A stretch of 64,000 bases of DNA from Vibrio cyclitrophicus (GCF_024347435.1 NZ_AP025480.1:1674001-1738000), one strand, 5' to 3'; numbered from the stretch's first letter, positions 47,569 through 57,001 are shown. The notes: a model not told the origin generated them from the letters alone. Numbers and translations are program-made.

Positions 47569-50500
47569 TCAATTCCGCTTTCTATTCACCAACATATAAA
47601 AGACTGGCGTTAACAATAACCCAAATACGGTTACGCCAAGCATGCCATAGAAAACCGCGGTTCCCATCGCTTGACGCATTTCTGCACCAGCACCAGTGGC
47701 AAGCATTAACGGAATAACACCCGCAGTGAAAGCAATGGAAGTCATTAAGATTGGACGTAAACGCAACCGACACGCGTCCACAATAGCATCTAGTGGGCTT
47801 TGTCCCTGATCTTTTAGCTCTTTTGCAAACTCAACCATTAAGATCGCGTTCTTACTTGCCAAGGCTACCAACACAATCAAGGCGATTTGAGTGAAAATGT
47901 TGTTATCTCCCCCAACATACCAAACCCCAGCCAACGCCGATAAGATGGTCATAGGCACAATCAAAATAATAGAGAATGGCAAAGTTAAACTCTCATACTG
48001 AGACGCCAGAACCATAAACACCAGTAGCACGACCAATGGGAAGATATAGACCATGGTATTACCCGCAATGATCTGTTGGTATGTCACCTCCGTCCATTCA
48101 TAAGCCATACCTTCAGATAGGGTTTGCGCCAGTACCTCTTCAATAGCACTTTGAGCCTGGTCAGAGCTGTAACCAAATGCTGGGCTACCGTTAAGCTCTG
48201 CACTTGGGTATCCGTTGTAGTGCATCACTCGGTCTGGACCAATTGATGGAACGACTTCCAGCACAGCTCCTAAAGGCACCATGTCACCGCGAGCGTTTCT
48301 CACTTCATATTTCAAAATCTGTTTCGGATCGACCCTAAAATTCGCGTCCGCTTGTGCGTTCACTTGATAAGTGCGACCAAACAAATTGAAATCATTGACA
48401 TATAAAGAGCCAAGGTAAACCTGTAATGCATCAAACACTTGCTCAAGCGGAATGCCTTGTAACATAGCCTGCTCGCGGTCAATGTTGATCTCCATTTGCG
48501 GAACTTGAACCCTAAAGGTCGAATACAAACCTATGAGCTCAGGGCGAGAGCGCGCTTCCAGAATCACTTGGTTTAACTGATTGAATAGCTCTTCGAATCC
48601 TTTATTCGAACGGTCTTCAATCTGCAATTTAAATCCACCTGTAGAGCCCAGGCCTTGAATTGGAGGGGGTGGGAAAATCCCAACAAACGCTTCATCAATA
48701 GCAGAAAAACGCTTATTGAGCTCAGCCACAATAGCATTAGCATAGAGATCCGGCGTCGTACGCTTATCAAAAGACTCCAAACTAACAAAAACAATGCCGC
48801 TATTTGGGCTGTTAGTGAAACCATTCACTGAAAGCCCAGGGAAAGAGATTGTCTGCGCCACCCCCGGAATTTCGAGCGCCATTTGCTCCATTTCACGGAT
48901 TACTGCATCGGTTCTGTCTAAGCTCGCTGCATCAGGTAATTGAGCTATTGCAACCAAGTATTGTTTATCTTGCTGCGGGATGAAGCCTCCTGGCACTGCG
49001 TTAAACAAGGTCGCTGTGCTACCGAGTAAACCAAAGTAGATCACGACAACAATCGCACTCATTCGAATGAGCTTTTTAACCAAGCTTTGGTATTGATTTG
49101 AGCTTGCATCAAACAGTCTATTGAACGGTGCAAATAAAAAACGCCCAAAGATGGTATCCAATACACGTGTCAACCAATCTGGCTTGGCGTCCTTCTCTTT
49201 AAGCAGAAGAGCAGAAAGCGCAGGCGACAGCGTCAAAGAGTTGAACGCAGAGATGATGGTCGAGATCGTAATCGTCAATGCGAACTGTTTGTAGAACTGG
49301 CCAGATAAACCAGTAATAAAGGTCGTTGGTACAAATACCGCACACAAGACCAAAGCGATCGCGATGATTGGCCCTGTAACTTCCGACATTGCCTGTTTTG
49401 TCGCATCCAATGGAGAGAGACCGTTATGAATATTCCGCTCAACATTCTCAACCACCACAATCGCATCATCGACAACAATGCCTATTGCGAGCACTAAACC
49501 AAAAAGAGACAAGGTATTAATAGACACGCCTAACCACTGCATGACTGCAAATGTCCCGACCAAAGACACTGGGACTGCAATAATCGGTATGATTGATGCT
49601 CGCCATGTTTGCAGAAACAATATCACCACAATCACAACGAGAATGATCGCTTCCAACAACGTGTGAATGACTGCATCAATAGACTCTCGTACGAAGACGG
49701 TAGGGTCATACGCGATCTCATAAGAGACACCTTGTGGAAACTTCTCAGATAAATTCGCCATAACAGAACGTACATCATCAGACAATTGAATTGCATTAGA
49801 ACCCGGTCGCTGGAAAATCGGCATCGCCACTGCAGGTTTGCCATTCAGCATTGCTCTCAACGCATATGTATTCTGACCTAACTCGACCTCAGCGACATCG
49901 CGAAGACGTGTTATTCCACCGTTTTTGCCAACTTTGACTACGATATCTCGAAATTCATCAAGGTCTGCCAAACGGCCTTTTACATTTAACAGAATCTGAA
50001 ATTGGTTATCGATACTAGCAGGTTGCGCACCCAACGAGCCTGCTGCAACTTGCTGGTTTTGGGCACGTACAGCATTAACCACATCCATCGCGGTTAGGTT
50101 ACGAGAAGCGAGTTCATCTGGGTTAAGCCAGAGGCGCATCGAGTATTCACCGCCGCCGAATAGCCGCACGTCACCCACACCACCTAATCTTGCGACTTCA
50201 TCCTTGATGTAGAGATTTGTGTAGTTAGACAGGTAACTGATTTCTCGACTCTCATCTGGCGAGTAGATATGAACCACCATCGTTAAGTCGGGTGACGCTT
50301 TCTCTGCGATAACACCTAGGCGTTGAACCGCTTGCGGTAGACGCGGAAGCGCACTATTCACACGGTTTTGTACCTGTACTTGAGCCTTATCCAGATCAGT
50401 CCCTAGAGCAAAAGTAACCGTTAGTGTCATACGACCGTCACTCGTCGCTTGAGAAAACATGTACAGCATATTCTCGGTGCCGGTGATCTCCTGCTCTAAT

Positions 50501-50697
50501 GGTGTAGCAACCGTTTCAGCAATCACTTTCGGGTTGGCACCTGGATAATTGGCTGTCACCACTACGGTTGGAGGAACTACTTCAGGATACTCACTGACCG
50601 GCAATTGAAACAGAGAAATACCACCGGCAATAAGAATGAGTAGTGAAAGCATAGATGCGAAAATGGGTCTCTGAATAAAGAAGTGCGCAAATTTCAT
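47569..50697 (-). CDS. RND efflux pump (AcrB/MexF-like)
   Basis: 1042 residues. The classical HAE1 start (FFIQRPIFASMLSLLILIAG) and the proton-relay helix LVLAIGIVVDDAIVVVENVE with the Asp pair in the fourth membrane segment are visible. Twelve membrane segments, two periplasmic pore/docking loops. It is 12 bases after the MFP gene; no outer membrane factor gene is present, so it probably uses a channel encoded elsewhere, for example TolC. Confidence 0.93.
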   Translation of the reverse strand: MKFAHFFIQRPIFASMLSLLILIAGGISLFQLPVSEYPEVVPPTVVVTANYPGANPKVIAETVATPLEQEITGTENMLYMFSQATSDGRMTLTVTFALGTDLDKAQVQVQNRVNSALPRLPQAVQRLGVIAEKASPDLTMVVHIYSPDESREISYLSNYTNLYIKDEVARLGGVGDVRLFGGGEYSMRLWLNPDELASRNLTAMDVVNAVRAQNQQVAAGSLGAQPASIDNQFQILLNVKGRLADLDEFRDIVVKVGKNGGITRLRDVAEVELGQNTYALRAMLNGKPAVAMPIFQRPGSNAIQLSDDVRSVMANLSEKFPQGVSYEIAYDPTVFVRESIDAVIHTLLEAIILVVIVVILFLQTWRASIIPIIAVPVSLVGTFAVMQWLGVSINTLSLFGLVLAIGIVVDDAIVVVENVERNIHNGLSPLDATKQAMSEVTGPIIAIALVLCAVFVPTTFITGLSGQFYKQFALTITISTIISAFNSLTLSPALSALLLKEKDAKPDWLTRVLDTIFGRFLFAPFNRLFDASSNQYQSLVKKLIRMSAIVVVIYFGLLGSTATLFNAVPGGFIPQQDKQYLVAIAQLPDAASLDRTDAVIREMEQMALEIPGVAQTISFPGLSVNGFTNSPNSGIVFVSLESFDKRTTPDLYANAIVAELNKRFSAIDEAFVGIFPPPPIQGLGSTGGFKLQIEDRSNKGFEELFNQLNQVILEARSRPELIGLYSTFRVQVPQMEINIDREQAMLQGIPLEQVFDALQVYLGSLYVNDFNLFGRTYQVNAQADANFRVDPKQILKYEVRNARGDMVPLGAVLEVVPSIGPDRVMHYNGYPSAELNGSPAFGYSSDQAQSAIEEVLAQTLSEGMAYEWTEVTYQQIIAGNTMVYIFPLVVLLVFMVLASQYESLTLPFSIILIVPMTILSALAGVWYVGGDNNIFTQIALIVLVALASKNAILMVEFAKELKDQGQSPLDAIVDACRLRLRPILMTSIAFTAGVIPLMLATGAGAEMRQAMGTAVFYGMLGVTVFGLLLTPVFYMLVNRKRN

Positions 50698-50709
50698 AAT
50701 TCTCTACTC

Positions 50710-51888
50710 CTATTGACCTTGCATCGAAGAGACACTTTGCTCTTGCGTTTCTAGCTTCGCCAATGTCAATCGCGTACTTGAAAGATCAAGATCCACAGGA
50801 CGTGGAATAATCTCAGTATTTGGCCCAACCTTTGCTGGACCATTTACCGCAATGTAATCACTGCTCTCTAGGCCACTAATAACAGCTCGATACTTACCGT
50901 AGCGCTCGCCCAGCTCTATAGGTCGGTATTCTAAGACATTTGCTTCATTCATCGTTAAAACAAAACGGTTTTCTAGGTCTGTACCTATTGCTCGCTCTGG
51001 AACCAATAAAACATCTTGCTCATCACTGGTTGTGATTTGCACACGGCCAAACGAACCTACCAACAAAGGATGTTTGTTTGAATCGAAAACGGCGCGCACA
51101 GTCAACGTACCCGTATTAATGTCAATGGCGTTATCAACGAAGTCAACTCTCCCCGTGACCGATGTATCAGATAGCCCAGACAGAGTAAGACGAGCTGGTA
51201 ATTCAGACTCTACAGTCGTTCTAGAAAAGTATCGGTTCCAAGTACGTTCATCCACATTAAAGTACGCATATACCTTTCCATTAGAGACGATGTCTGTAAG
51301 CACACTCTGGTTGGGATTAACGTTGTTACCTTCAGTGATAAAAGCATGAGAAATTGTGCCACTGATGGGCGCATAGATACGTGTAAAATCCAAGTCTAGT
51401 TGAGCTAATTTCAATTGAGCCACAATCGCTGACAGCTCCGCCGCACGTTGCTTCACCGCTGTAGAACGCGTTTCAGCCTGCTCTGCAGATATAGCTTTGC
51501 GTTTAATCAACTCGTCCGCACGCTTAAGTTCACTCTTGGCTTGAGAAAGTGCGGCTAGTGCACTCGACTTCTGAGCCTTAAGCTGTTCAACACGAGCAGC
51601 AAATGGACGAGCATCTAGTGTCACTAACAGATCGCCTTTTTCCACTCGTTGTCCATCCTGAAACTCAATCGTCTCGATCATTCCCGACACTCGGGGCATT
51701 AAAGACACTTCTTTAGGCGCTTCTATGCGTGTGGTGTAAGTAAACCACTGTTGTACTGGCTCTTGCGCCACTTGTGCAATATCGAGTTCAGGAAGAACCT
51801 TCGATGGTGCTAAGGCCTTTGCCTCTTCGCCACTGCACCCATTAAGCACTGCTAACAACACGCTAGCAGCAATCATTTTTTTATACAT
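50710..51888 (-). CDS. RND efflux membrane fusion lipoprotein
   Basis: 392 residues from ATG 51888 (lipobox VLNGC, Cys at about 18); a start at 51900 would only add four residues. AcrA-type order: FTYTTRIEAPKEVSLMPRVSG, lipoyl half FQDGQRVEKGDLLVTLDARP, alpha hairpin about 95-165, second lipoyl half FTRIYAPISGTISHAFITEG, then barrel domains. Periplasmic adaptor for the pump downstream. Confidence 0.9.
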   Translation of the reverse strand: MYKKMIAASVLLAVLNGCSGEEAKALAPSKVLPELDIAQVAQEPVQQWFTYTTRIEAPKEVSLMPRVSGMIETIEFQDGQRVEKGDLLVTLDARPFAARVEQLKAQKSSALAALSQAKSELKRADELIKRKAISAEQAETRSTAVKQRAAELSAIVAQLKLAQLDLDFTRIYAPISGTISHAFITEGNNVNPNQSVLTDIVSNGKVYAYFNVDERTWNRYFSRTTVESELPARLTLSGLSDTSVTGRVDFVDNAIDINTGTLTVRAVFDSNKHPLLVGSFGRVQITTSDEQDVLLVPERAIGTDLENRFVLTMNEANVLEYRPIELGERYGKYRAVISGLESSDYIAVNGPAKVGPNTEIIPRPVDLDLSSTRLTLAKLETQEQSVSSMQGQ

Positions 51889-52292
51889 AAATAACCTCAC
51901 CTATTTGCGGCGGCTATTCTAAGAAGGTGCGGTGATGCAGAAAAGCCCCCAATTCAAACATTTAGTAATGCCTAATTTGCACGATTGAAAACCCGACTTG
52001 ATCGTTGAACCCGTGTTATCACGGGTTCAACGCACTTTTCAGCCTCTTTACCAGCAAGCTATTACCGTTATTGTATTTTCATCTACAAAATAACCATTAC
52101 GTCTAACTAGAGGACATTTGCATACTCTTTGTACACTTTCATGGCCTAACGGAAGAGTTATCGAAGTATCTCGATATTGGTGCACAAAACACACTAGTAA
52201 AGTGCAAATAAAACCATAATTTTTGCGAATAGGTTTTGTAGAATGCGCACTTCATCACATCTAATTGCAAAAATATTACTAGGAGTTTGAGT
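51889..52292. other. Divergent intergenic region, MFP / LysR
   Basis: 404 bp between the divergent efflux operon and the LysR gene. It must hold both promoters. The main feature is the perfect palindrome at 52003-52032. Confidence 0.55.
52003..52032. promoter_or_regulatory. Perfect 13-bp palindrome with TTAT loop
   Basis: CGTTGAACCCGTG (52003-52015) and CACGGGTTCAACG (52020-52032) are perfect reverse complements. No T-run follows on either side, which argues against a terminator. It lies about 115 bases before the efflux operon start and 260 before the LysR gene. Confidence 0.7.
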
Positions 52293-53213
52293 ATGGACTT
52301 AGCTACTCAACTGGAACTACTGCTCGACGTATCTGAATACGGCACCTTTGCAAAGGCGGCCGATAGGAACCACATTGACCGTTCCGCACTGTCTAAACAG
52401 ATAAAAAAATTAGAAGACAGCCTAGGGCTAAGACTGCTCAACCGCTCGACCCGATCGCTATCACTCACCAATGCTGGCGAAGAGATGGTCCAACAGGCGA
52501 AGAAAATACGTGAGCTGCTGACTGAGACCAAAAAGCTTGCAGACACTTTTCACGCTGAGCCGCGGGGTCATTTAAAGATCTCGAGTTCGTCGTTCTTTGG
52601 TCGTACATACCTTAAAAAAGCCGTCAAAAGCTTCATGCACAAGTACCCCTACATTACGGTAGAAGTTTTACTCTCTGATCATAAAGTTGACGTGATCAGT
52701 GAAGGTTACGACGTTGTATTTCGCATCGGCCCAATTCGCGAGTCGAACATGATTGTGCGCAAACTTGCGACCAATAAATTAGCCATCATTGCTTCAGAAG
52801 GTTTCTTAGCAAGACACGGTAATCCGCAAACACTGGAAAAGTTGATAGAGCTACCAGCGGTGGTTTACTCAAGTGAATCTTTCATATCGGACAAGATTAG
52901 AATTGTCGATGACGAACAAGCTGGTGAAATCAAAACCTTCAATATGAATGCCAAGTACAAGGTAAACGAAACTGATCTCATCATGGACGCAGTGAAAGAC
53001 GGCCTTGGCTATGCTGTTATTGGGCAATTCATGCTACAGGAAGAACTAGAAAAACAAGGACTTGTACAACTTCTACCTGAATACCAACTATCAACTCACA
53101 GCGATATATTTGCTATGTACTCACACCGTAATCAACAACCTCTCGCCAAGCTGTTTATCGACTCAATACAGAATGAAATTGGTACAACGCCGATTTGGGA
53201 AACCTACTTGTAA
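52293..53213 (+). CDS. LysR-family regulator of the divergent RND operon
   Basis: 306 residues from ATG 52293 with AGGAG 7 bases upstream (a TTG at 52287 is also in frame). Winged helix about 1-60 (FAKAADRNHIDRSALSKQIKKLE), effector domain from about 90 (GHLKISSSSFFGRTYLKKAV). Divergent to the MFP-RND operon, the usual arrangement of a LysR regulator and target. Paralogous to 46212-47135, which suggests a duplication around the operon. Confidence 0.9.
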   Translation: MDLATQLELLLDVSEYGTFAKAADRNHIDRSALSKQIKKLEDSLGLRLLNRSTRSLSLTNAGEEMVQQAKKIRELLTETKKLADTFHAEPRGHLKISSSSFFGRTYLKKAVKSFMHKYPYITVEVLLSDHKVDVISEGYDVVFRIGPIRESNMIVRKLATNKLAIIASEGFLARHGNPQTLEKLIELPAVVYSSESFISDKIRIVDDEQAGEIKTFNMNAKYKVNETDLIMDAVKDGLGYAVIGQFMLQEELEKQGLVQLLPEYQLSTHSDIFAMYSHRNQQPLAKLFIDSIQNEIGTTPIWETYL

Positions 53214-53262
53214 CAAGGCTCCCGTTTTACTCTATCGTTTTACCACTTTCTGGATTCATATA

Positions 53263-53877
53263 ATGCAATATATCAGCCCAATTTATGACGAATGACGCGG
53301 CAACCGCATTTTTGATACGTTCATTATTTTACATAGCTTCGTACTCACATTAGTCATTGCTTACATTAGTATTCACTTTGACTCTCATACCAAAGAGAGC
53401 TCTGTACTTGAGATCAGCCAGGTTGTTATCCTTCTAGGCACTGCACTAATCAGTTACTTCAAAGCGCGAGAGAGTCATGCCTTTTCATCGATATTAAAAA
53501 TTCATTCTCTGATCATGTTACTGCTCGTTTCGAGAGAACTTGACCAAGTGTTTGAGTTGTTCTTTTTTCATGGCTTTTGGAAGGTCCCCGCTAGTGTCAT
53601 ATCAGCAATAATCTTCTTCTATAAACTGCTCTCCAATCAAAAAAGCATCATTGCTGGAGCAAACCGATTTTTCACTACAGATAGTTTTCTTATCTGGGTC
53701 ATCGGTTTCTTTATGTTCTTTATATTTTCTCGCATTGCCGGCTACAAAGGCTTCTGGATGGATTTTTTAGGTGATGGCTACAACAGAGATATAAAAACAC
53801 TAGTTGAAGAAGGACTAGAATTCTTCGGTTACTCTTTCCTTCTCTCTGGAATTATCTTAATAAGAGAAAAAAGATAA
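53263..53877 (+). pseudogene. Membrane protein gene with in-frame TGA at codon 11
   Basis: From ATG 53263 the frame reads ten codons (MQYISPIYDE), a TGA at 53293-53295, then stays open for 193 codons to the stop at 53875. The downstream part has several hydrophobic stretches (TFIILHSFVLTLVIAYISI, VSAIIFFYKLL region, FLIWVIGFFMFFIFSRIAG, FFGYSFLLSGIILI). No ATG occurs between the TGA and 53515, which would start in the middle of a membrane region. Likely a nonsense mutation in an unrecognised membrane protein gene, or a different start such as ATT. No family recognised. Confidence 0.6.
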
Positions 53878-54050
53878 CCAAGTTCCTATCATTTTTGATA
53901 AAAGATCGAAAAACAATAAGATAGAATATTTTATACCAAATACTTGTGCTTATTATTTACCATAGTTAATTGATAATTACTCACTTTTAAATAATCCATG
54001 TGTATAGATAATTACTTCGACTTAAAACACAATGTAGTGGTAATTAAAAT

Positions 54051-55016
54051 ATGGACAAGAAAATCATTTCGCTGGCAATTGGTGCCGCAATCTTTGGCTC
54101 TGCAGTTAATGCAGCACAAGTTTACTCTGATTCAGAAACTGAACTGAATATTCACGGTAGAGCTCAAGGTGCTTACTATTTTTCTAGTGATAAAAATATC
54201 GATGGAGACCAAAGCTACATCCGTGTTGGCTTAGACGGAAAATCTCAAATTAATGATGATTTATATGCATTCGGTTTGTACGAGCTGCAATTTAAATCTA
54301 ATAGCGGCAACGAAAACGAAGACGAATTTGACGTACGTAAAGGTTACGTAGGTGTGGGTTCTGAGCTTTGGACGGTTAGCTACGGTCGCCAATTTGGTGC
54401 AGTAACACTAGTGTCTGATTACACAGATATCTTCCCAGAGTTTGGTAACGAAGCTGCAGGTGTAAGTGCTGATCTATTTGGTACTGGCCGTTCAGATTCT
54501 GTATTCAAAGCAACGGGTTCTTACGATGCTCTTAATGTACACGTAAGCTACCAAGGCGAGAATGACCAAGTTTCAACAGATGCCTCTTCATACGGCATTG
54601 CAGCAGACTATGCACTGCCGTTTGGCATGAAAGTAGCACTAGGTTACAACGAAGGTGAAGGTGCAGCTGCTGGCGCAGATTCTGAACTTCTAACGGCAGC
54701 AGTTTCATACACCTACGAAGATCTGTACGCTGCAGTAGTGTTCAGCGATGGCGAGAACTGGGAAAAAGATGGTACGGATAACGATATTGACTACGAAGGT
54801 ATTGAAGCAGTCGTTACTTACCAGGTAACTAAAGAGCTTAACGCTCTAATCGGTTATAACAACCTAGAGAAAGACGGTGTAGATACAGTTGATTACTACT
54901 CACTAGGTGGTGAATACAACCTAACTCCTAACTTCAAAACACTTGCTGAATACAAGATCACCGACGTAGACGGTGAAGATGATATTTTAGCGTTAGCACT
55001 TCGCTACTCGTTCTAA
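54051..55016 (+). CDS. Gram-negative porin (OmpC/OmpU-like trimeric type)
   Basis: 321 residues. Signal peptide ends near AVNA-AQVYS, then alternating beta strands with INDDLYAFGLYELQF, YVGVGSELWTVSYGRQFGA (constriction-loop side) and the C-terminal Phe of LALRYSF needed for outer membrane assembly. Very acidic, as usual for marine porins. It is smaller than typical OmpU but of the same general family. Its intrinsic terminator was split by the IS that follows. Confidence 0.9.
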   Translation: MDKKIISLAIGAAIFGSAVNAAQVYSDSETELNIHGRAQGAYYFSSDKNIDGDQSYIRVGLDGKSQINDDLYAFGLYELQFKSNSGNENEDEFDVRKGYVGVGSELWTVSYGRQFGAVTLVSDYTDIFPEFGNEAAGVSADLFGTGRSDSVFKATGSYDALNVHVSYQGENDQVSTDASSYGIAADYALPFGMKVALGYNEGEGAAAGADSELLTAAVSYTYEDLYAAVVFSDGENWEKDGTDNDIDYEGIEAVVTYQVTKELNALIGYNNLEKDGVDTVDYYSLGGEYNLTPNFKTLAEYKITDVDGEDDILALALRYSF

Positions 55017-55046
55017 TATTAGTCAAGAATAAGCCCACTTATAGTG

Positions 55047-56487
55047 CAACACCTATCATTTAAGGTGTTTAGATCGCACAGTGTAGCGAGTCTTACTAAA
55101 ACGAACGGTCCTACCTTTGGGCCGTTTTTGTTTTTCGGGCAAAATATAACGTTTCACTCGCTCTCTCATAGCTCGCAGCTTTTTGGGAATAGAACCTGGA
55201 GAAGCGATAGCACACCACATTAGCTCATCTTGAATATCTCGAAGTGCCATCGTAAAGCTTATCCTAAGTGGTGAGACTTCTGCCTCTTTTGCTATTCGGC
55301 TAATCTCCAGACGGATTAAGTTATACGCGATAAGGATACCCCATACCTCTTGCTTTACACCCTCTACAGATTGACTGCGGAGCAGAATTTCATCTTCAAG
55401 CATGTCATGCTTAATCTCGCCATAACTCTTCTCGATTTCCCACCTTTCGAAGTACACGTCTAATAATGATTTTAAACTGTATTTTCTATCTGTTAGAGAA
55501 GTCAGCAGCCCTTGTATATGATTGGGTTGTTGTTCACCATCATCGGGGTATAGAGCCAGCCTCGCTTTCCACGTTTCCGGGAGGCTCGGGTCTTGCTTTC
55601 TAGCTTGTGGAGAGACTTTCATCTCTACAATCAGATCTCGCCCATCATCATCGAGTTGCTCGATGGTTTCATACTTCACATTCGACTTTATGGGCGTCAT
55701 CCAGTGACTTGTCCCATGCTCTCGTTGCCAGTTAAGCATAAGCTCTGCGCTCAGGTAGCAACGGTCAAAAATGGTCAATGAATTCGGGACAGCTGATGAA
55801 ATTAAATCTTTTGCATAGCTAATTTCACCTTTAGAACTTTCCCCAAAAGCCACATCATGAATAAGTCGACTCCGTAGGGATGTGAGTGCGCACATTCGAA
55901 CGATTGGATATTCAGTGTGCCTGTCTTTTCGGTAGTAAACATATTGATAATGCTCAGCTAAGCTTGGGTTATCGTGCGTTCTAAACTGTGTGCCATCAAT
56001 TGAAAATAGGCTCAAACCATTCCATTTATCACCCGCATCTTCCGACTGTGTCCAGTGCTTTGCTGTGATTGAGAATAATGACTCTAAAGGTTTAGCGGTG
56101 AGGCGCTTTCTCGCCTGGGGAATCGCACTAGGTGCAATAGACTCACCCAATGAGTTAGACAATTTGAGGTCGAGTTTATCGAGTACATCGGTAATCGGTC
56201 TATCTCGATAGAGACCAATACCAACGACTAACCATACAACAAGTTCGGCAGGTAACTTTCTACGACGCATACTCGCTTTGTTCGTTTCAGATAAAGCTTG
56301 GTTTATCCAATCTAGCGGAAGGTCTTTTTGGAACAAAGAAAGAGATTCTGGATTAGCAAAATCGTCAACATCGATTAACCAGTGTGACAGCATAAAAAAT
56401 ACCCTTAAACAGAAGTGCTTAAGGGTATTGTCAACCATCTGCAGGATCGTTCAACTGATCAGGAAAATGCTTAAATGATCAGTGTTA
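55047..56487 (-). mobile_element. IS4-like insertion sequence with 10-bp target duplication
   Basis: 1441 bp. Ends read inward CAACACCTATCATTTAAG and TAACACTGATCATTTAAG, matching in 15 of 18 positions and resembling IS4 ends. Direct repeats ACTTATAGTG flank it at 55037-55046 and 56488-56497. It encodes one transposase on minus. Intact, so possibly still mobile. Confidence 0.85.
55056..56393 (-). CDS. IS4-family transposase
   Basis: 445 residues from ATG 56393 (a longer frame to 56438 lies in the terminal region). DDE domain: LSLFSIDGTQFRTHD carries the first Asp, TIFDRCYLSAELM the second, and the Y-(2)-R-(3)-E-(6)-K signature is seen as YFERWEIEKSYGEIK. An N-terminal DUF4372/IS4-like helical part is present (RRRKLPAELVVWLVVGIGLY). 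No frameshift. Confidence 0.93.
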   Translation of the reverse strand: MLSHWLIDVDDFANPESLSLFQKDLPLDWINQALSETNKASMRRRKLPAELVVWLVVGIGLYRDRPITDVLDKLDLKLSNSLGESIAPSAIPQARKRLTAKPLESLFSITAKHWTQSEDAGDKWNGLSLFSIDGTQFRTHDNPSLAEHYQYVYYRKDRHTEYPIVRMCALTSLRSRLIHDVAFGESSKGEISYAKDLISSAVPNSLTIFDRCYLSAELMLNWQREHGTSHWMTPIKSNVKYETIEQLDDDGRDLIVEMKVSPQARKQDPSLPETWKARLALYPDDGEQQPNHIQGLLTSLTDRKYSLKSLLDVYFERWEIEKSYGEIKHDMLEDEILLRSQSVEGVKQEVWGILIAYNLIRLEISRIAKEAEVSPLRISFTMALRDIQDELMWCAIASPGSIPKKLRAMRERVKRYILPEKQKRPKGRTVRFSKTRYTVRSKHLK

Positions 56488-56551
56488 ACTTATAGTGGGC
56501 TTTTTTTATATCTAAAGATAGCTTGATGCAAGTATTACCACAATGTATGGT

Positions 56552-56676
56552 TATTTATTATCGAGACAAATCACTATATTTAAAATATTATTTACCTCGT
56601 TGACTTTCCCCACTGCCTTTGAAAGTTACTTATTAACTACGAAATATTCTAGCAGCAATTTATTGCTGCTTTTTTT
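56552..56676 (+). ncRNA. Possible small RNA with its own promoter and terminator
   Basis: TTGATG (56523-56528), 17 bases, then TATGGT (56546-56551) resemble a sigma70 promoter. About 100 bases on, AGCAGCAA (56651-56658) and TTGCTGCT (56663-56670) form an 8-bp hairpin followed by a run of Ts to 56676. No coding gene uses this terminator. A speculative call of about 120 nt. Confidence 0.3.
56651..56676 (+). terminator. Intrinsic terminator without an obvious gene
   Basis: Stem AGCAGCAA/TTGCTGCT with TTTA loop and seven Ts. It could be a back-up for the porin transcript before the IS came in, or the end of a small RNA. Confidence 0.75.
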
Positions 56677-56697
56677 ACCTATCAAACACCCGCCACT

Positions 56698-56731
56698 TTC
56701 ACGTTCACGTTCACGTTCACGTTCACGTTCA
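56698..56731 (+). repeat. TTCACG hexanucleotide tandem repeat
   Basis: Five complete TTCACG units (56698-56727) and a partial TTCA. A length-variable microsatellite by nature; it lies in non-coding DNA about 315 bases before the next gene. Confidence 0.95.
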
Positions 56732-56954
56732 ATAAAAACATAAACCTCTCAAAGAAAAAATCGAAAATATAAAATTATTACGTAGCTATACCTTTAGCAG
56801 CATTGTCACTAGATGATCTCTTCATTTAATAGTTTCTATAAGCTTCACAAACTGTATAAAAACACCTCCAACGTTAAAAATGTCACCACACCTGGGTCAA
56901 AAATGGAAAACCAAGCCTTTATTCGTGCATTTTTGACATCAGTGAAAAGAAGAA

Positions 56955-56970
56955 TGTGATATTTATCACA
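56955..56970. promoter_or_regulatory. CRP (cAMP receptor protein) binding site
   Basis: TGTGATATTTATCACA has both perfect half-sites TGTGA and TCACA with six bases between. A possible -10 (CATAAT, 56982-56987) follows, and the DUF3316-like gene begins 77 bases on. Carbon-source control is therefore likely. Confidence 0.75.
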
Positions 56971-57001
56971 CTTAAATTCTGCATAATAATAGCGTTGTAC
57001 C

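Larger units (their letters stand above)
55031..56507 (+). terminator. Porin terminator interrupted by the IS insertion
   Basis: AAGCCCACT (55031-55039) and AGTGGGCTT (56494-56502) plus seven further bases with T-run would form a 9-bp hairpin with TAT loop if the insertion and one copy of the duplication were removed. In the present state the two arms are 1.45 kb apart. Confidence 0.7.

Noticed and set aside
53515..53877. Membrane protein starting at ATG 53515
   Set aside because: The frame continues upstream with membrane-like sequence to the TGA at 53293, so 53515 is an internal Met and not a good start.
56698..56731. CRISPR-like array
   Set aside because: Exact head-to-tail hexamers without spacers; a microsatellite.
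56543..56743. Open frame of 66 codons ending in a Ser-Arg repeat
   Set aside because: The repeat is only the TTCACG microsatellite read in frame, and a strong terminator lies inside it.
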